DNA of 64,000 bases from Mycolicibacterium sp. CBMA 226. GTDB lineage: Bacteria; Actinomycetota; Actinomycetes; Mycobacteriales; Mycobacteriaceae. Positions 20,205-29,338 of this stretch are shown in pieces. Made by a program: the position numbers and the translations under genes. The DNA lies in NCBI RefSeq assembly GCF_009729075.1, contig NZ_VTGY01000014.1:1-64000 (forward strand). The letters are read 5' to 3'. Each line of letters opens with the position of its first letter. Position 1 is the stretch's first letter. The notes beneath the pieces were generated by a model. It saw only the letters and a list, made by a program, of their open reading frames with translations. It had not been told where the DNA came from and ran no database searches.

Positions 20205-21722
20205 ATGGCCGCTGGCAAGCGTAAACCGTCCCGCCACACCGAGATTGAACGCAAGTTCGCGGTGGTCGACAGCACGGTGTCCCCGTCGTTCGACGGATTG
20301 TCCGCCGTCGGCAGGGTCGAGCAACTTCCCGTCGCCCATCTCGACGCGGTGTACTTCGACACGCCCGACCACGATCTCGCGGCACACAAGATCACCCTGC
20401 GCCGCCGGACCGGTGGCTCCGACGCGGGCTGGCATCTGAAGTTGCCCGCCGGCAGCCAAACGGTTCCCGACGCGCGCACCGAGGTCCGGCTGCCGATCAC
20501 CGCGGCGCGCGAGAGTGTGCCCGAAGAACTACGCGACATCGTGCTGGCCATCGTTCGTGACCGCGAGCTGCAGCCCGTCGCACGGATCGAAACCGAGCGC
20601 ACCGTCTCCGCGCTCTACGCGCCCGACGACACCGAGCTGGCCGAATTCTGCGATGACCGCGTGACCGCCAAGGCGGGTGAGTCGCTGCAGAACTGGCGTG
20701 AGTGGGAGCTGGAACTGGTCGGTGCCGGTTCGGAGGGCGCCGAGTCCGGTCCCGAACTTCTCGACCGACTGGCCAACCGGCTCTTCGACGCGGGCGCGAA
20801 GCCCGCCGGGCACGGCTCCAAGCTCGCCAAGGTCCTCGCCGCGGCCCGGGGCGGCGACTCCCCGCAGCGGGCCCCCGAGCCGACGGACAAGGTGCACCGC
20901 GCCATCGCGGCACACGTATCCGAACTGATCGCCTGGGATCGCGCGGTCCGCGCCGACGCCTTCGATTCCGTGCATCAGATGCGGGTCACCATCCGCAAAA
21001 TCCGCAGCCTGCTGCAGGAGACCGGCAACCTGGGCGACCGCGAGTGGGTGCTTGAGGAGCTGAAGCTGCTGGCCGGGATCCTGGGCACGGCGCGGGACGC
21101 CGAGGTGCTCGCCGAGCGCTACGAGAAGGCGTTGACGGGGCTCGCACCGGAGCTGGTGCGCGGACAGGTGCGCGAGCGGCTGGTCGACGGTTCGGAGCGG
21201 CGCTACCAGTCCGGGCTGCGCCGGTCGCTCGCCGCCATGCGGTCGGAGCGGTATTTCCGACTGCTCGACGCACTCGACGCGATCGTCGTCGACAACACTC
21301 AACCGGCCACCGCCGACGAGGACGCGAAGCCGGTGACGGTCGGCGGCGCCTACCATCGCGTACGCAAGTCGGTACGGCGGGCCGAGGCTGCGGAAGCCGC
21401 CGGCGCCGAGGACAGCGAGGAGGCGCTGCACCGAATCCGCAAGGGCGCCAAGCGTCTTCGCTACACCGCCGCCGCCATGGGCGAGTCGAAGGTGGCCGAC
21501 TGCGCCAAGGACATCCAGACGCTGCTGGGCGATCACCAGGACAGCTATGTGAGCCGCGGGCATCTGGTTCAGCAGGCCGAGGCCGCCCACGCCGCGGGCG
21601 AAGACACCTTCACCTACGGCATCCTCTACCAGCAGGAGGCCGAGGTCGCCGAGGACGCCCGGCTGCAGTTGGACGCGTCGCTCAAGGCGTTGGCCCGGGC
21701 GATGGGCAAAGTGAAGAAGTAG
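20205..21722 (+). CDS. CYTH and CHAD domain protein
   Basis: The 505-residue protein joins an N-terminal CYTH (triphosphate tunnel) domain, with the metal-binding EIERK motif near residue 13, to a C-terminal CHAD domain (from about residue 220, starting VHRAIAAHVSELIAWDRAVR) rich in conserved His/Arg/Lys helices. CHAD domains bind inorganic polyphosphate, and CYTH domains hydrolyse triphosphates, so a role in polyphosphate metabolism is plausible. The ATG at 20205 gives a Lys/Arg-rich start directly before the CYTH strand; a much longer frame reaching back to 19455 is antisense to the hydratase gene. Position matches Rv2226. Confidence 0.9.
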   Translation: MAAGKRKPSRHTEIERKFAVVDSTVSPSFDGLSAVGRVEQLPVAHLDAVYFDTPDHDLAAHKITLRRRTGGSDAGWHLKLPAGSQTVPDARTEVRLPITAARESVPEELRDIVLAIVRDRELQPVARIETERTVSALYAPDDTELAEFCDDRVTAKAGESLQNWREWELELVGAGSEGAESGPELLDRLANRLFDAGAKPAGHGSKLAKVLAAARGGDSPQRAPEPTDKVHRAIAAHVSELIAWDRAVRADAFDSVHQMRVTIRKIRSLLQETGNLGDREWVLEELKLLAGILGTARDAEVLAERYEKALTGLAPELVRGQVRERLVDGSERRYQSGLRRSLAAMRSERYFRLLDALDAIVVDNTQPATADEDAKPVTVGGAYHRVRKSVRRAEAAEAAGAEDSEEALHRIRKGAKRLRYTAAAMGESKVADCAKDIQTLLGDHQDSYVSRGHLVQQAEAAHAAGEDTFTYGILYQQEAEVAEDARLQLDASLKALARAMGKVKK

Positions 21723-21726
21723 CGGG

Positions 21727-22124
<398 letters not shown>

Positions 22125-22143
22125 CGACCACCATATCAGCTGG

Positions 22144-22494
22144 TCAGAGCGCCGCGACCAGCGAGTCCAGTACGACGACCGCGCCGTACGCCAAGAGCAC
22201 CTGTTTCAGCCATCGTGGCCCGTCCCGACGCGCTCGGGCGACCGCCAGTCCGATGCCGAGCACCAGGATCAGCGGCACCGTGACCATCCACGCCGACCAC
22301 ACCTGCCGCGGGCCGTACAACAGCAGCGCGGCGGCCGGCCCCAACGACCAGTCCCCGGACGTTGCCAACGAGTTGCCCATGGCACCGGTCAGAACCTGAA
22401 CCGCCTGGATGCTGCCCAGCAGCAGGCACAGGCAGGCGGTTACCAGCAGCATCGACTCGGCATACAGCCTGATGTCGAGTCGGTGCTTGACCAC
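22144..22494 (-). CDS. Small four-helix membrane protein, unknown function
   Basis: A 116-residue protein with hydrophobic segments at about 15-32, 48-62, 68-86 and 98-114 separated by short polar loops. It matches no family that I recognise. It starts 14 bases after the stop of the upstream methyltransferase, so it is likely the last gene of a unit with the oxidoreductase and methyltransferase. It ends close to the 5' end of rnpB, on the same strand, so its promoter-proximal neighbours would read into rnpB unless terminated. Confidence 0.7.
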   Translation of the reverse strand: MVKHRLDIRLYAESMLLVTACLCLLLGSIQAVQVLTGAMGNSLATSGDWSLGPAAALLLYGPRQVWSAWMVTVPLILVLGIGLAVARARRDGPRWLKQVLLAYGAVVVLDSLVAAL

Positions 22495-22508
22495 CTGGTG
22501 ACCTCCGA

Positions 22509-23138
22509 TCAGGGCGTGCGGCGCAGGACGATCAGATTGTCCCGTAGAACAGCGGATTCGCCGGTGGGTCCGATCGTCTCGCGTTCCAGCGTACCGACGT
22601 GCTGTGGATGCCAGCTTTCGTCGGGCAGACCGAGCTCGGCGACGACCTCGTCGGCGGACTGAAAGCGGTGGTCATGGACATGTTTCGACGCCCAGGGCGG
22701 CGCCTCGCCGTGGTCGACGATCAGTAGCGTGCCGCCCGGCGCGACGGCAGCTGCCGCCTGTTGCAGTATTTGCCGGCGCTCCAGGTAGACCGTGGAATGC
22801 AGAAACTGCGCCGATACCAGATCGAAGCTGCCCACCGGGAAACTGTGGGACAGATCGTGGTGCTGGAAGTCGATCCGGTCGGCCACTCCCCTGGCTTCGG
22901 CCGCGCTGCGAGCTCGGTCGAGGGCATTGGTGGCGATGTCGACAGCCACCACCCGCCAGCCCTCGGCGGCCAACCAGATCGCGTCGGCGCCCTCGCCGCA
23001 CCCGAGGTCGAGAGCGCGGCCCGGCGTCAACCCGCCCGCGACCGTCGCGAGATGAGCGTTGACCCGGCCGCTCCACATCTGCGGCTTCTCGGCGTACCGG
23101 CCCTCCCAGTGTTCCTGGGGCGTTTCCGTCGCGGACAT
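22509..23138 (-). CDS. Class I SAM-dependent methyltransferase
   Basis: The 209-residue protein has the SAM-binding motif ALDLGCGEGADAIWLAAEG (residues about 42-60), the acidic end of strand 2 (VVAVDIA) and HHDLSHSFPVGSFDLV at motif IV. The start is one base after the stop of the upstream FAD oxidoreductase, so the genes are co-transcribed. Similar methyltransferases next to a thioredoxin-reductase-like protein and an XRE-cupin regulator recur in actinobacteria. The acceptor is unknown. Confidence 0.9.
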   Translation of the reverse strand: MSATETPQEHWEGRYAEKPQMWSGRVNAHLATVAGGLTPGRALDLGCGEGADAIWLAAEGWRVVAVDIATNALDRARSAAEARGVADRIDFQHHDLSHSFPVGSFDLVSAQFLHSTVYLERRQILQQAAAAVAPGGTLLIVDHGEAPPWASKHVHDHRFQSADEVVAELGLPDESWHPQHVGTLERETIGPTGESAVLRDNLIVLRRTP

Positions 23139-23139
23139 G

Positions 23140-24105
23140 TCAATCCTCCTGCTGATCGAAGTTGGGCCAAGCCATGAAGGGCAAGCCGAACTGGTCGTGC
23201 AGCAGACTCTGCACGATGGCGGCGGCGGCCGCGGAACCGGCGGCGATCGCGGAGGCCACCTGGGGCATCTGAGCGCAGACGTCGCCCGCCGCGAAGACGC
23301 CGGGAACCGAGGTGCGGTACAGCGGATCGACTACCACCGCGTCGACGACGACCGGCCCGGGCGGGGCAATCCGCACGCCGAGCTGTGTCGCCAGGTCGGA
23401 CCGCTGCCGCAACGCGCCGGCCACCAGCGCCCCCTCGCGCTTCAGCTCGTCGCCGTCGGCGAACACCACTGATGCCAATGTGCCGTCGTGCGAGGCGAAT
23501 TCGACGATCTTGCGGTCATCGACCCGCACCCCGGCCCCTGCGAGGGCTCCGTACTGCTGGTCGTCCAGACCGGACGGGCCGTTCGTCACGACGACGACGT
23601 CGTCGGTCCAGCCGCGCAGCAGCAGCGCCATGTGCACGGCCCGGTCGCCGTCGGCGAGGACGGCCAGCGCCTGATCGCGCGCTTCCCAGCCGTGGCAGAA
23701 CGGGCAGTGGAATACCGACCGGCCCCAGTGGTCGACCAGTCCCGGGATGTCGGGGTACTCGTACTGCATGCCGCCGGCCAGCAATACCCGCTGGGCGTGG
23801 TGCACGGAGCCGTCAGCCAGTTCGAGCCGGAATGCGGGGCCGTCGTGGGCCGTCGCGCCGGTGACTTGCCCGTCGACGACCTGGACCGAGGGATATTCGG
23901 CGAGCTCGCGCTGGCCCTCGGCGTAGAGGTCGGCCGGCGGACGCCCGTTGTGGCCCAGCAGTCCTCCAATGCCGTGTGCCGCGCGGTTGCTCTGTTCACC
24001 GGCGTCGACGACCAGCGTGCGCCGCCGCGCGCGACCGAGCACCAATGCGGCGCTCAGTCCCGCCGCCCCACCGCCGACGATGGCGCATTCCCATTCGTTG
24101 TTCAT
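23140..24105 (-). CDS. Thioredoxin-reductase-like FAD-dependent oxidoreductase
   Basis: The product (321 residues) begins with an FAD Rossmann motif (CAIVGGGAAGLSAALVLGRA), has a CPFC pair in FHCPFCHGWEARDQA and ends with the FAD motif VFAAGDVCAQMPQVASAIAA. This is the arrangement of low-molecular-weight thioredoxin reductase relatives. The ATG at 24105 is chosen because it starts just before the Rossmann strand; a longer reading to 24237 would overlap the divergent regulator. The electron acceptor is unknown. Confidence 0.9.
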   Translation of the reverse strand: MNNEWECAIVGGGAAGLSAALVLGRARRRTLVVDAGEQSNRAAHGIGGLLGHNGRPPADLYAEGQRELAEYPSVQVVDGQVTGATAHDGPAFRLELADGSVHHAQRVLLAGGMQYEYPDIPGLVDHWGRSVFHCPFCHGWEARDQALAVLADGDRAVHMALLLRGWTDDVVVVTNGPSGLDDQQYGALAGAGVRVDDRKIVEFASHDGTLASVVFADGDELKREGALVAGALRQRSDLATQLGVRIAPPGPVVVDAVVVDPLYRTSVPGVFAAGDVCAQMPQVASAIAAGSAAAAAIVQSLLHDQFGLPFMAWPNFDQQED

Positions 24106-24146
24106 GACACCGACCTTGCCGGGCGGCGCCGAAAATGCCAAGCTAA

Positions 24147-24163
24147 TTTGCCATGCAGGCAAA
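24147..24163. promoter_or_regulatory. Palindrome over the start of the XRE-cupin gene
   Basis: TTTGCC at 24147-24152 and GGCAAA at 24158-24163 flank ATGCA, with the regulator's ATG (24153) in the spacer. The site lies in the 47-bp gap between two divergent genes, and a regulator bound there could control both. Autoregulation is inference. Confidence 0.5.
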
Positions 24164-24731
24164 AGCGGACGACGACGACATCGAGGCACGCGTCCGGCGG
24201 CGGCTGCGGGAGCTGCGCACTCAACGCGGTATGACACTGGAAGACGTTGCGCGCGCGGCTGATATCGACATCTCGACGTTGAGCCGCCTGGAATCGGGCA
24301 AGCGGCGGTTCGCCCTCGACCACCTGCCCCGACTCGCTGCCGCCCTGTCCATCAGCACCGACGAACTCATGCGCGCCCCCGAGGCCGAGGACCCTCGGGT
24401 CCGTGGGGCGTCGCACAGCCGTGACGGCATCACCTACTGGCCGCTGACCCGCGGCGGACCAGCCGGCGGGTTGCACACATTCAAGATCCGGGTGAGCGCC
24501 CGGCGTCGGACGCCGCCTGCCGAGCTTCCCGCGCACGACGGCCAGGAGTGGCTCTACGTGCTGTCGGGCAATCTCCGGCTGCTGCTGGGCGATCGCGACT
24601 TCACCATCAAACCCGGTGAGGCCGTGGAGTTCTCAACCTGGACGCCGCACTGGTTCGGCACCGTCGACGGCCCTGTGGAGGCCATCGCCATCTTCGGACC
24701 CCACGGCGAGAAGCTCCACATTCGCAACTGA
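24153..24731 (+). CDS. XRE-family regulator with C-terminal cupin domain
   Basis: The 192-residue protein has an N-terminal helix-turn-helix (RTQRGMTLEDVARAADIDIS, about residues 19-38, then TLSRLESGKRRF) and a C-terminal cupin with EWLYVLSGNLRLLLGDRDF and PGEAVEFSTWTPHWFG. Cupin-XRE regulators usually sense a small effector and control a neighbouring oxidoreductase operon. It is divergent from the FAD oxidoreductase over 47 bp, which supports that it controls that unit. No effector can be named. Confidence 0.93.
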   Translation: MQAKADDDDIEARVRRRLRELRTQRGMTLEDVARAADIDISTLSRLESGKRRFALDHLPRLAAALSISTDELMRAPEAEDPRVRGASHSRDGITYWPLTRGGPAGGLHTFKIRVSARRRTPPAELPAHDGQEWLYVLSGNLRLLLGDRDFTIKPGEAVEFSTWTPHWFGTVDGPVEAIAIFGPHGEKLHIRN

Positions 24732-24760
24732 GCCACCCACTAGGCCGGTAGCAGATCATT

Positions 24761-24790
24761 GCGTTCGGGCACGTTCGGGCGCGTTCGGTC
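24761..24790. repeat. Short tandem repeat, three 10-bp units
   Basis: Three consecutive units of the form RCGTTCGGKC (GCGTTCGGGC, ACGTTCGGGC, GCGTTCGGTC) lie just after the XRE-cupin gene and just before a hairpin. This may be a slippage-prone region that varies between strains. Confidence 0.7.
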
Positions 24791-24794
24791 GGTG

Positions 24795-24834
24795 CGCGGG
24801 CCTGCCGCTCGGCCGCTGAAGCGGCAGGCCCGCG
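24795..24834. terminator. Perfect 15-bp hairpin between converging genes
   Basis: CGCGGGCCTGCCGCT at 24795-24809 pairs without mismatch with 24820-24834 around a 10-base loop. The preceding gene ends at 24731 and the converging HNH gene ends at 24881. This is a likely bidirectional terminator with no T-tract. Confidence 0.8.
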
Positions 24835-24880
24835 ATGCGTGTTCGCTGTTGAGTTGTCAAGGTGCACAAGGCTTTATGTG

Positions 24881-26122
24881 TTATGCGGCGGCGTGGTCGA
24901 GTTTCATGGTGCGGCGGTTGTAGGCGGGGATGGGTTGTCGGTGTGGGTCGACGGTGGCGGGTGGGATGAGCCAGGGGTGCTTGTCCATTCCCATGACGAC
25001 GTCCCAGCCGTCGTGGTGGACGTTGGCGTGGCACGCCGGGCACAGCAGGCACCCGTTGTTCAGTGATGTTTCGCCGTGGTGGGTCCAGTGCACGATGTGG
25101 TGGGCGTGGGTGCGTCCGGGTGGGGCGCCGCATTTGATGCAGCCTTGATCGCGCAGGTACAGGGCTTTGCGCAGATGTGCCGGGAACAGCCGTTTGTCGC
25201 GTCCCATGTCCAGGGGCACCTGCTCACCGTCCACCACGACTGTGGTGACGGTGGTGTCGCAGCAGATCCGCGCGAGCGTGGCGGTGCTGATCGACCCCAT
25301 GAATTCCAACTCGGCCAGGTCCGGGGTGTCGGCGGGCACCGTCACCAACAACTGCGTCCGCGGCGCCGACGCGATGTCCCCGCCCCGGGCCGCGATGTCC
25401 AACACCGCTTCCAGCGCATCGGCGCGGCGTCGCGCCGCGGAGCGGGTGTCGGGGCTGCCGTCGGGTTCGGGCCGCGGCGCTGACAGCTCCTCCACTGCGG
25501 CCACCAGCTTGGCACCCACTTCGGCATCCAGGTCCGCCCGTACCTGCAGCCGGCCGTCACTGGTGACGCGGTGATCGAGGGTGTTGACCGACCGGTCCTC
25601 GGCGGCCGGCAGCCCGCCTTCGGCCGCGGCGGCCCGGTTGCCCAGCTTTCGGGCGCGGTTACCGATGTCCGCGGGGGTGGCCCCGGAGAAGAACTGCCCC
25701 AGCAGGTCGGTCACCTGTGCGAATCGGGTCGCCTCGTCCACCTCACCGGGTGAGCGTGCGCGAATGTGGTTGATGCCCTTGACGATCGCATCGACATGCT
25801 CCCCCGAGATCGCCCCATCCGCGGCATGAGCCGTCAGCGTCGGCAACAACGGCAGCGCACCACCAGCCCGGACCATCCGCTCCGCCACCGACGGCGCACA
25901 CCCCAGCGACATCAACAGCTCCCGCAGCGTCCGCCCCTGCGACGCCGCTACACCCAACCGGTCCAGCACCCCGGCCAGCGTCGCCGCCAGATGATCAACC
26001 ACATTGCGCAGCACCAAAATCACCCGCACCGCCCCCAGGGCGTCATCCACGGTGGTCTCGCCCGGGACGACCACTCCCCGGATGGCGTCGAGGACGGCAG
26101 TGAGATCTCGTTCGATTCCCAT
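24881..26122 (-). CDS. HNH endonuclease with DUF222 (13E12 repeat family)
   Basis: The 413-residue protein has the long helical DUF222 region (about residues 30-310) and a C-terminal HNH nuclease domain with zinc cysteines (CIKCGAPP ... CLLCPACH) and the HAHHIVHW active-site histidines, then HANVHHDGW. It belongs to the 13E12 repeat family, which is multi-copy in mycobacteria and behaves like a mobile selfish element. A perfect SOS box lies 11 bases upstream of its ATG, so LexA repression and DNA-damage induction are expected, as established for several family members in M. tuberculosis. Confidence 0.93.
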   Translation of the reverse strand: MGIERDLTAVLDAIRGVVVPGETTVDDALGAVRVILVLRNVVDHLAATLAGVLDRLGVAASQGRTLRELLMSLGCAPSVAERMVRAGGALPLLPTLTAHAADGAISGEHVDAIVKGINHIRARSPGEVDEATRFAQVTDLLGQFFSGATPADIGNRARKLGNRAAAAEGGLPAAEDRSVNTLDHRVTSDGRLQVRADLDAEVGAKLVAAVEELSAPRPEPDGSPDTRSAARRRADALEAVLDIAARGGDIASAPRTQLLVTVPADTPDLAELEFMGSISTATLARICCDTTVTTVVVDGEQVPLDMGRDKRLFPAHLRKALYLRDQGCIKCGAPPGRTHAHHIVHWTHHGETSLNNGCLLCPACHANVHHDGWDVVMGMDKHPWLIPPATVDPHRQPIPAYNRRTMKLDHAAA

Positions 26123-26133
26123 GCTTCACTGTA

Positions 26134-26149
26134 TCGAACAAACGTTCGA
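26134..26149 (-). promoter_or_regulatory. Mycobacterial SOS box (LexA operator)
   Basis: The sequence is TCGAAC-AAAC-GTTCGA, an exact match to the mycobacterial LexA site TCGAAC-n4-GTTCGA. It is placed 11 bases before the HNH gene's start codon, a typical repressing position. LexA binding is inferred from the consensus. Confidence 0.88.
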
Positions 26150-26387
26150 ATAGCAAGAGTTGGGCCATTCGGATTCGCCAGACGCAACGAACACCGACTA
26201 CACGACAACGCCGCGCACACAACAGCTTTCACACCGACCACCTGTCACCGAGCACATCCGCCCAGTGACACAAACGAGCGAGACTCGCGTCAACCGTCAC
26301 CGATGTCCTGATACATCCAACGACTCGGCCGCTAACATTCGCCAGAACATCCAAAGTGGCCTGACGCACAGGAGACGGGGAGACCAC

Positions 26388-27626
26388 ATGAAGAGCAGGA
26401 TCTGGCGCGCGGCGGCCGCCGGGGCGGCCGTCACGCTCGCGCTCGCCGGATGTGGCGGCAGCACGAAGGACAACGACGGCAACGTCACGCTCAAGCTCGT
26501 CGTCGCCGACTACGGGACCGGCCCGCAGAACGCCAGCAAGAATTACTGGCAAGGCATCGTCGACGCGTTCCGTGCCAAGAATCCGAAGATCTCCGTGGAC
26601 ATCACCGCCATCAGCTGGAACGACTTCGACACCCAGGTCCAGACGATGGTGCAGAACCGCCAGTACCCGGACATCACCGAAGGCGACTACTTCTCCAACT
26701 ACGCGCAGGACGGGTTGCTCTACTCCGCCGACGAGGTGCTGACGAATCCGGGCAATCTGCTGCCGGTGTTCGCCAAGCAGGGCGCCTACGACGGCAAGCA
26801 GTACGGCCTACCGTTCACCACAAGTGCGCGGACGCTGTTCTACAACAAGAAACTGTTCGCCGAGACGGGCGTCCCGGCGGCACCGGGCACGTGGGATGAC
26901 GTCAAAGCCGACGCGATGAAGATCAAGGCACTGGGCAAGATCGGGTTCGGCCTGCCGCTCGGATCTGAGGAAGCGCAAGCGGAGGCACTTCTCTGGTTCC
27001 TCGGGAACGGCGGCAATTACCAGGACGCCGCCGGCAAGTGGACGATCGACAGCGCGCAGAACGTGGAGGCGCTGACGTACGCCAAAGATCTTGCCGCCCA
27101 GGACCTGACCGAACCCAACCCGGGCACCAAGAACCGCACCGATCTGTGGAAGCAGTTCGCGCAGGGCGAGATCGGGATGATCAACGGCTCACCGGCGCTC
27201 ATCCCGATCATCAAGGACGGCGGCAAACTCACCGACGACGACTGGGCGTCGGCGCCGATCGCCGGCAAGTCCGGACCGCTGCCGAGCACGCTCGGCGTCT
27301 GCGACAACGTCGCCGCATTCAAGGCCAACGGGCACCAGGCGGAGATCAAGGCGTTCCTGGACTTCGTGTATCAGGACGAATACCAGATCGCCTTCGACAA
27401 GCTCTACCACCTGCTGCCGGCCACGACGAGCGCCGCCAACGCCTTGACCAACGACCCGGTGTTCGGCCCGTTCATGACGGCGCTCCCCAACGCGGTGCAG
27501 TACCCGAGTAACACCAGCTGGGCGGAGGTCAAGTCCAAGATCCAGCACGAGATCGGCACAGCTGTCACCGATGACCCGAAGACGGTTCTGACAGCGCTCC
27601 AGCAGGCGGCGGTCAAGGCCGGCTGA
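26388..27626 (+). CDS. Extracellular solute-binding lipoprotein of a sugar-type ABC importer
   Basis: The 412-residue protein has a signal peptide with lipobox LALAGC (lipidated Cys near residue 21) and a family 1 solute-binding fold, with KLVVADYGTGPQ at the N-terminal strand and LPFTTSARTLFYNKKLFAETG, a segment typical of sugar-binding proteins. ATG at 26388 follows GGGGAGA. It is followed without gap by two permease genes. The sugar cannot be deduced. It is outside any M. tuberculosis synteny. Confidence 0.92.
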   Translation: MKSRIWRAAAAGAAVTLALAGCGGSTKDNDGNVTLKLVVADYGTGPQNASKNYWQGIVDAFRAKNPKISVDITAISWNDFDTQVQTMVQNRQYPDITEGDYFSNYAQDGLLYSADEVLTNPGNLLPVFAKQGAYDGKQYGLPFTTSARTLFYNKKLFAETGVPAAPGTWDDVKADAMKIKALGKIGFGLPLGSEEAQAEALLWFLGNGGNYQDAAGKWTIDSAQNVEALTYAKDLAAQDLTEPNPGTKNRTDLWKQFAQGEIGMINGSPALIPIIKDGGKLTDDDWASAPIAGKSGPLPSTLGVCDNVAAFKANGHQAEIKAFLDFVYQDEYQIAFDKLYHLLPATTSAANALTNDPVFGPFMTALPNAVQYPSNTSWAEVKSKIQHEIGTAVTDDPKTVLTALQQAAVKAG

Positions 27627-28511
27627 GTGAGGCCCACTCTCAGACGTCTCGCGCCGCTGGCGTGGATCGGGCCCGCGTGCGCGCTGATCGGCCTGACGGT
27701 GCTCTGGCCCGTCATCGTCATGGTCCAGACGTCGCTTCAAAAGGTCAGCCCGAGCGGCGTCATCCTCGGCTCCGCGGGCGGCCGGAACTACCAAGCGCTC
27801 ATCGACGAGGCGGCCCTCGGCGGGGTGCTGATCCGAACCGCGGTCTGGGTGGTCGTGGTCGTGGCCGTCACGATCGGGGTGTCGCTGGGCCTCGCCCAGC
27901 TGTTCAACGCCCAGTTCCCGGGACGCCGGGTCGCGCGATGGGCACTCATCGCACCCTGGGCCGCATCGGTGATGATGACCGCCCTCATCTTCCGCTGGGC
28001 ACTCGAATCGGGCAGCGGCGTGATCAACGTCTTCCTGCACGATCTCGGCCTCATCGATCTCGGGTCCACCAGAGCCGACTGGCTTGGCCGGCCGATATCT
28101 GCTTTCGTCGCGATGATGCTGGTTGCGATCTTCGTGTCGCTCCCCTTCACGACGTACACGATCCTTGCGGGCCTGCAGACCATCCCGGACGACGTCTACC
28201 GCGCGGCCAAGGTCGACGGCGCCTCCCGGCGGCGCACCTATCTGTCGATCACGCTGCCGCTGCTGCGTCCGGCGATCATCGTCGCAACGCTCATCAACGT
28301 GATCAACGTCTTCAACTCGTTTCCGATCATCTGGGAGATGACGCGCGGCGGGCCCGGCTACGAGACCAGCACGACGACGACGTTCATGTTCATCTTGAAG
28401 TCCGCCCACATCGGTGAGTCCGCGGCGATGTCCGTGCTGAACTTCGCGCTGGTGGTCGTCGTGGTGCTGATGTTCCTGCGTGCCACGCGATGGAAGGACC
28501 AGGTCACGTGA
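27627..28511 (+). CDS. ABC transporter permease (MalF/UgpA-like)
   Basis: The 294-residue protein has six predicted membrane helices and the permease EAA-like loop VYRAAKVDGASRRRTYLSIT, which contacts the ATPase. GTG at 27627 immediately follows the solute-binding gene's stop. It forms the inner-membrane channel with the next gene. Confidence 0.92.
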   Translation: MRPTLRRLAPLAWIGPACALIGLTVLWPVIVMVQTSLQKVSPSGVILGSAGGRNYQALIDEAALGGVLIRTAVWVVVVVAVTIGVSLGLAQLFNAQFPGRRVARWALIAPWAASVMMTALIFRWALESGSGVINVFLHDLGLIDLGSTRADWLGRPISAFVAMMLVAIFVSLPFTTYTILAGLQTIPDDVYRAAKVDGASRRRTYLSITLPLLRPAIIVATLINVINVFNSFPIIWEMTRGGPGYETSTTTTFMFILKSAHIGESAAMSVLNFALVVVVVLMFLRATRWKDQVT

Positions 28512-29332
28512 CCCGGCCACCGACCCGACGACTCGTCGTGGCGCTCGCGGCCTACGCGATCGCGCTGTTTTTCCTGCTGCCGTATGCCGAGATGGTCATC
28601 ACCGCACTGCGACCGGCAGACGAACTCCTCTCGCCGGGATACCTGCCCTCCCACTTCGACTTTCACAACTTCACGACCATCTGGTCGACCGGTCTCGGTG
28701 CGAACCTCTCGGCGAGTCTGACCGTCGCCGGTGGTGCGACGGTCGTCGTGCTGGCGGTCGCCCTGCCCGCGGCGTTCTACACGGCGCGACGACAGTTCCG
28801 CGGCCGCATGCTGTTTCTGTTGCTGGTGCTCGCGACGCAGATGTTCCAGCCCGCGGCGATGCTCGTCGGCATCCAGCGCGAGTTCATCGAGTTCGACTTC
28901 GCGACGCCGCTGATCTCACTGATCCTCGTCAACGCCGGATTCAATCTGGCGTTCGCCATCTGGATCCTCAACGCGTACTTCTCGTCGATCCCGGTCGAGC
29001 TCGAACAAGCCGCAATGCTGGACGGCACAAGCCGTTTCGGCGCATTTCGGCGCATCACGCTCCGGTTGGCGATGCCCGGAATCGTCACCGCCGCGATCTT
29101 CACGTTCATCGCCGCCTGGAACGAGTTCATCGTCGCGCTGACGCTGACCCTCGGCGCGTCAGCAGACAGGCAGCCGCTGACCGTGGGCATCAACAACTAC
29201 ATCGGGGTGTACTCGATCGATTGGGGACACCTGTTCGCCGGATCGGTGATCGCGACCCTCCCTGTCATCGTGTTGTTCGCGGCGATCGAAGGACGCGTCG
29301 TCAGCGGACTGACGGCCGGCTCGGTGAAGTAG
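28508..29332 (+). CDS. ABC transporter permease (MalG/UgpE-like)
   Basis: The 274-residue protein has six predicted helices and the coupling loop ELEQAAMLDGTSRFGAFRRI. The GTG at 28508 overlaps the previous stop by four bases; an earlier start at 28490 is less likely. No ATPase gene follows: the next gene converges. The importer therefore probably uses a shared ATPase encoded elsewhere, such as a MsiK/SugC-type protein. Confidence 0.9.
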   Translation: MTRPPTRRLVVALAAYAIALFFLLPYAEMVITALRPADELLSPGYLPSHFDFHNFTTIWSTGLGANLSASLTVAGGATVVVLAVALPAAFYTARRQFRGRMLFLLLVLATQMFQPAAMLVGIQREFIEFDFATPLISLILVNAGFNLAFAIWILNAYFSSIPVELEQAAMLDGTSRFGAFRRITLRLAMPGIVTAAIFTFIAAWNEFIVALTLTLGASADRQPLTVGINNYIGVYSIDWGHLFAGSVIATLPVIVLFAAIEGRVVSGLTAGSVK

Positions 29333-29338
29333 CCCAAC

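Noticed and set aside
27189..28520. 443-residue minus-strand frame across the ABC permease
   Set aside because: His/Asp/Arg-rich translation with no signature; the plus strand encodes an ABC permease with its coupling loop.
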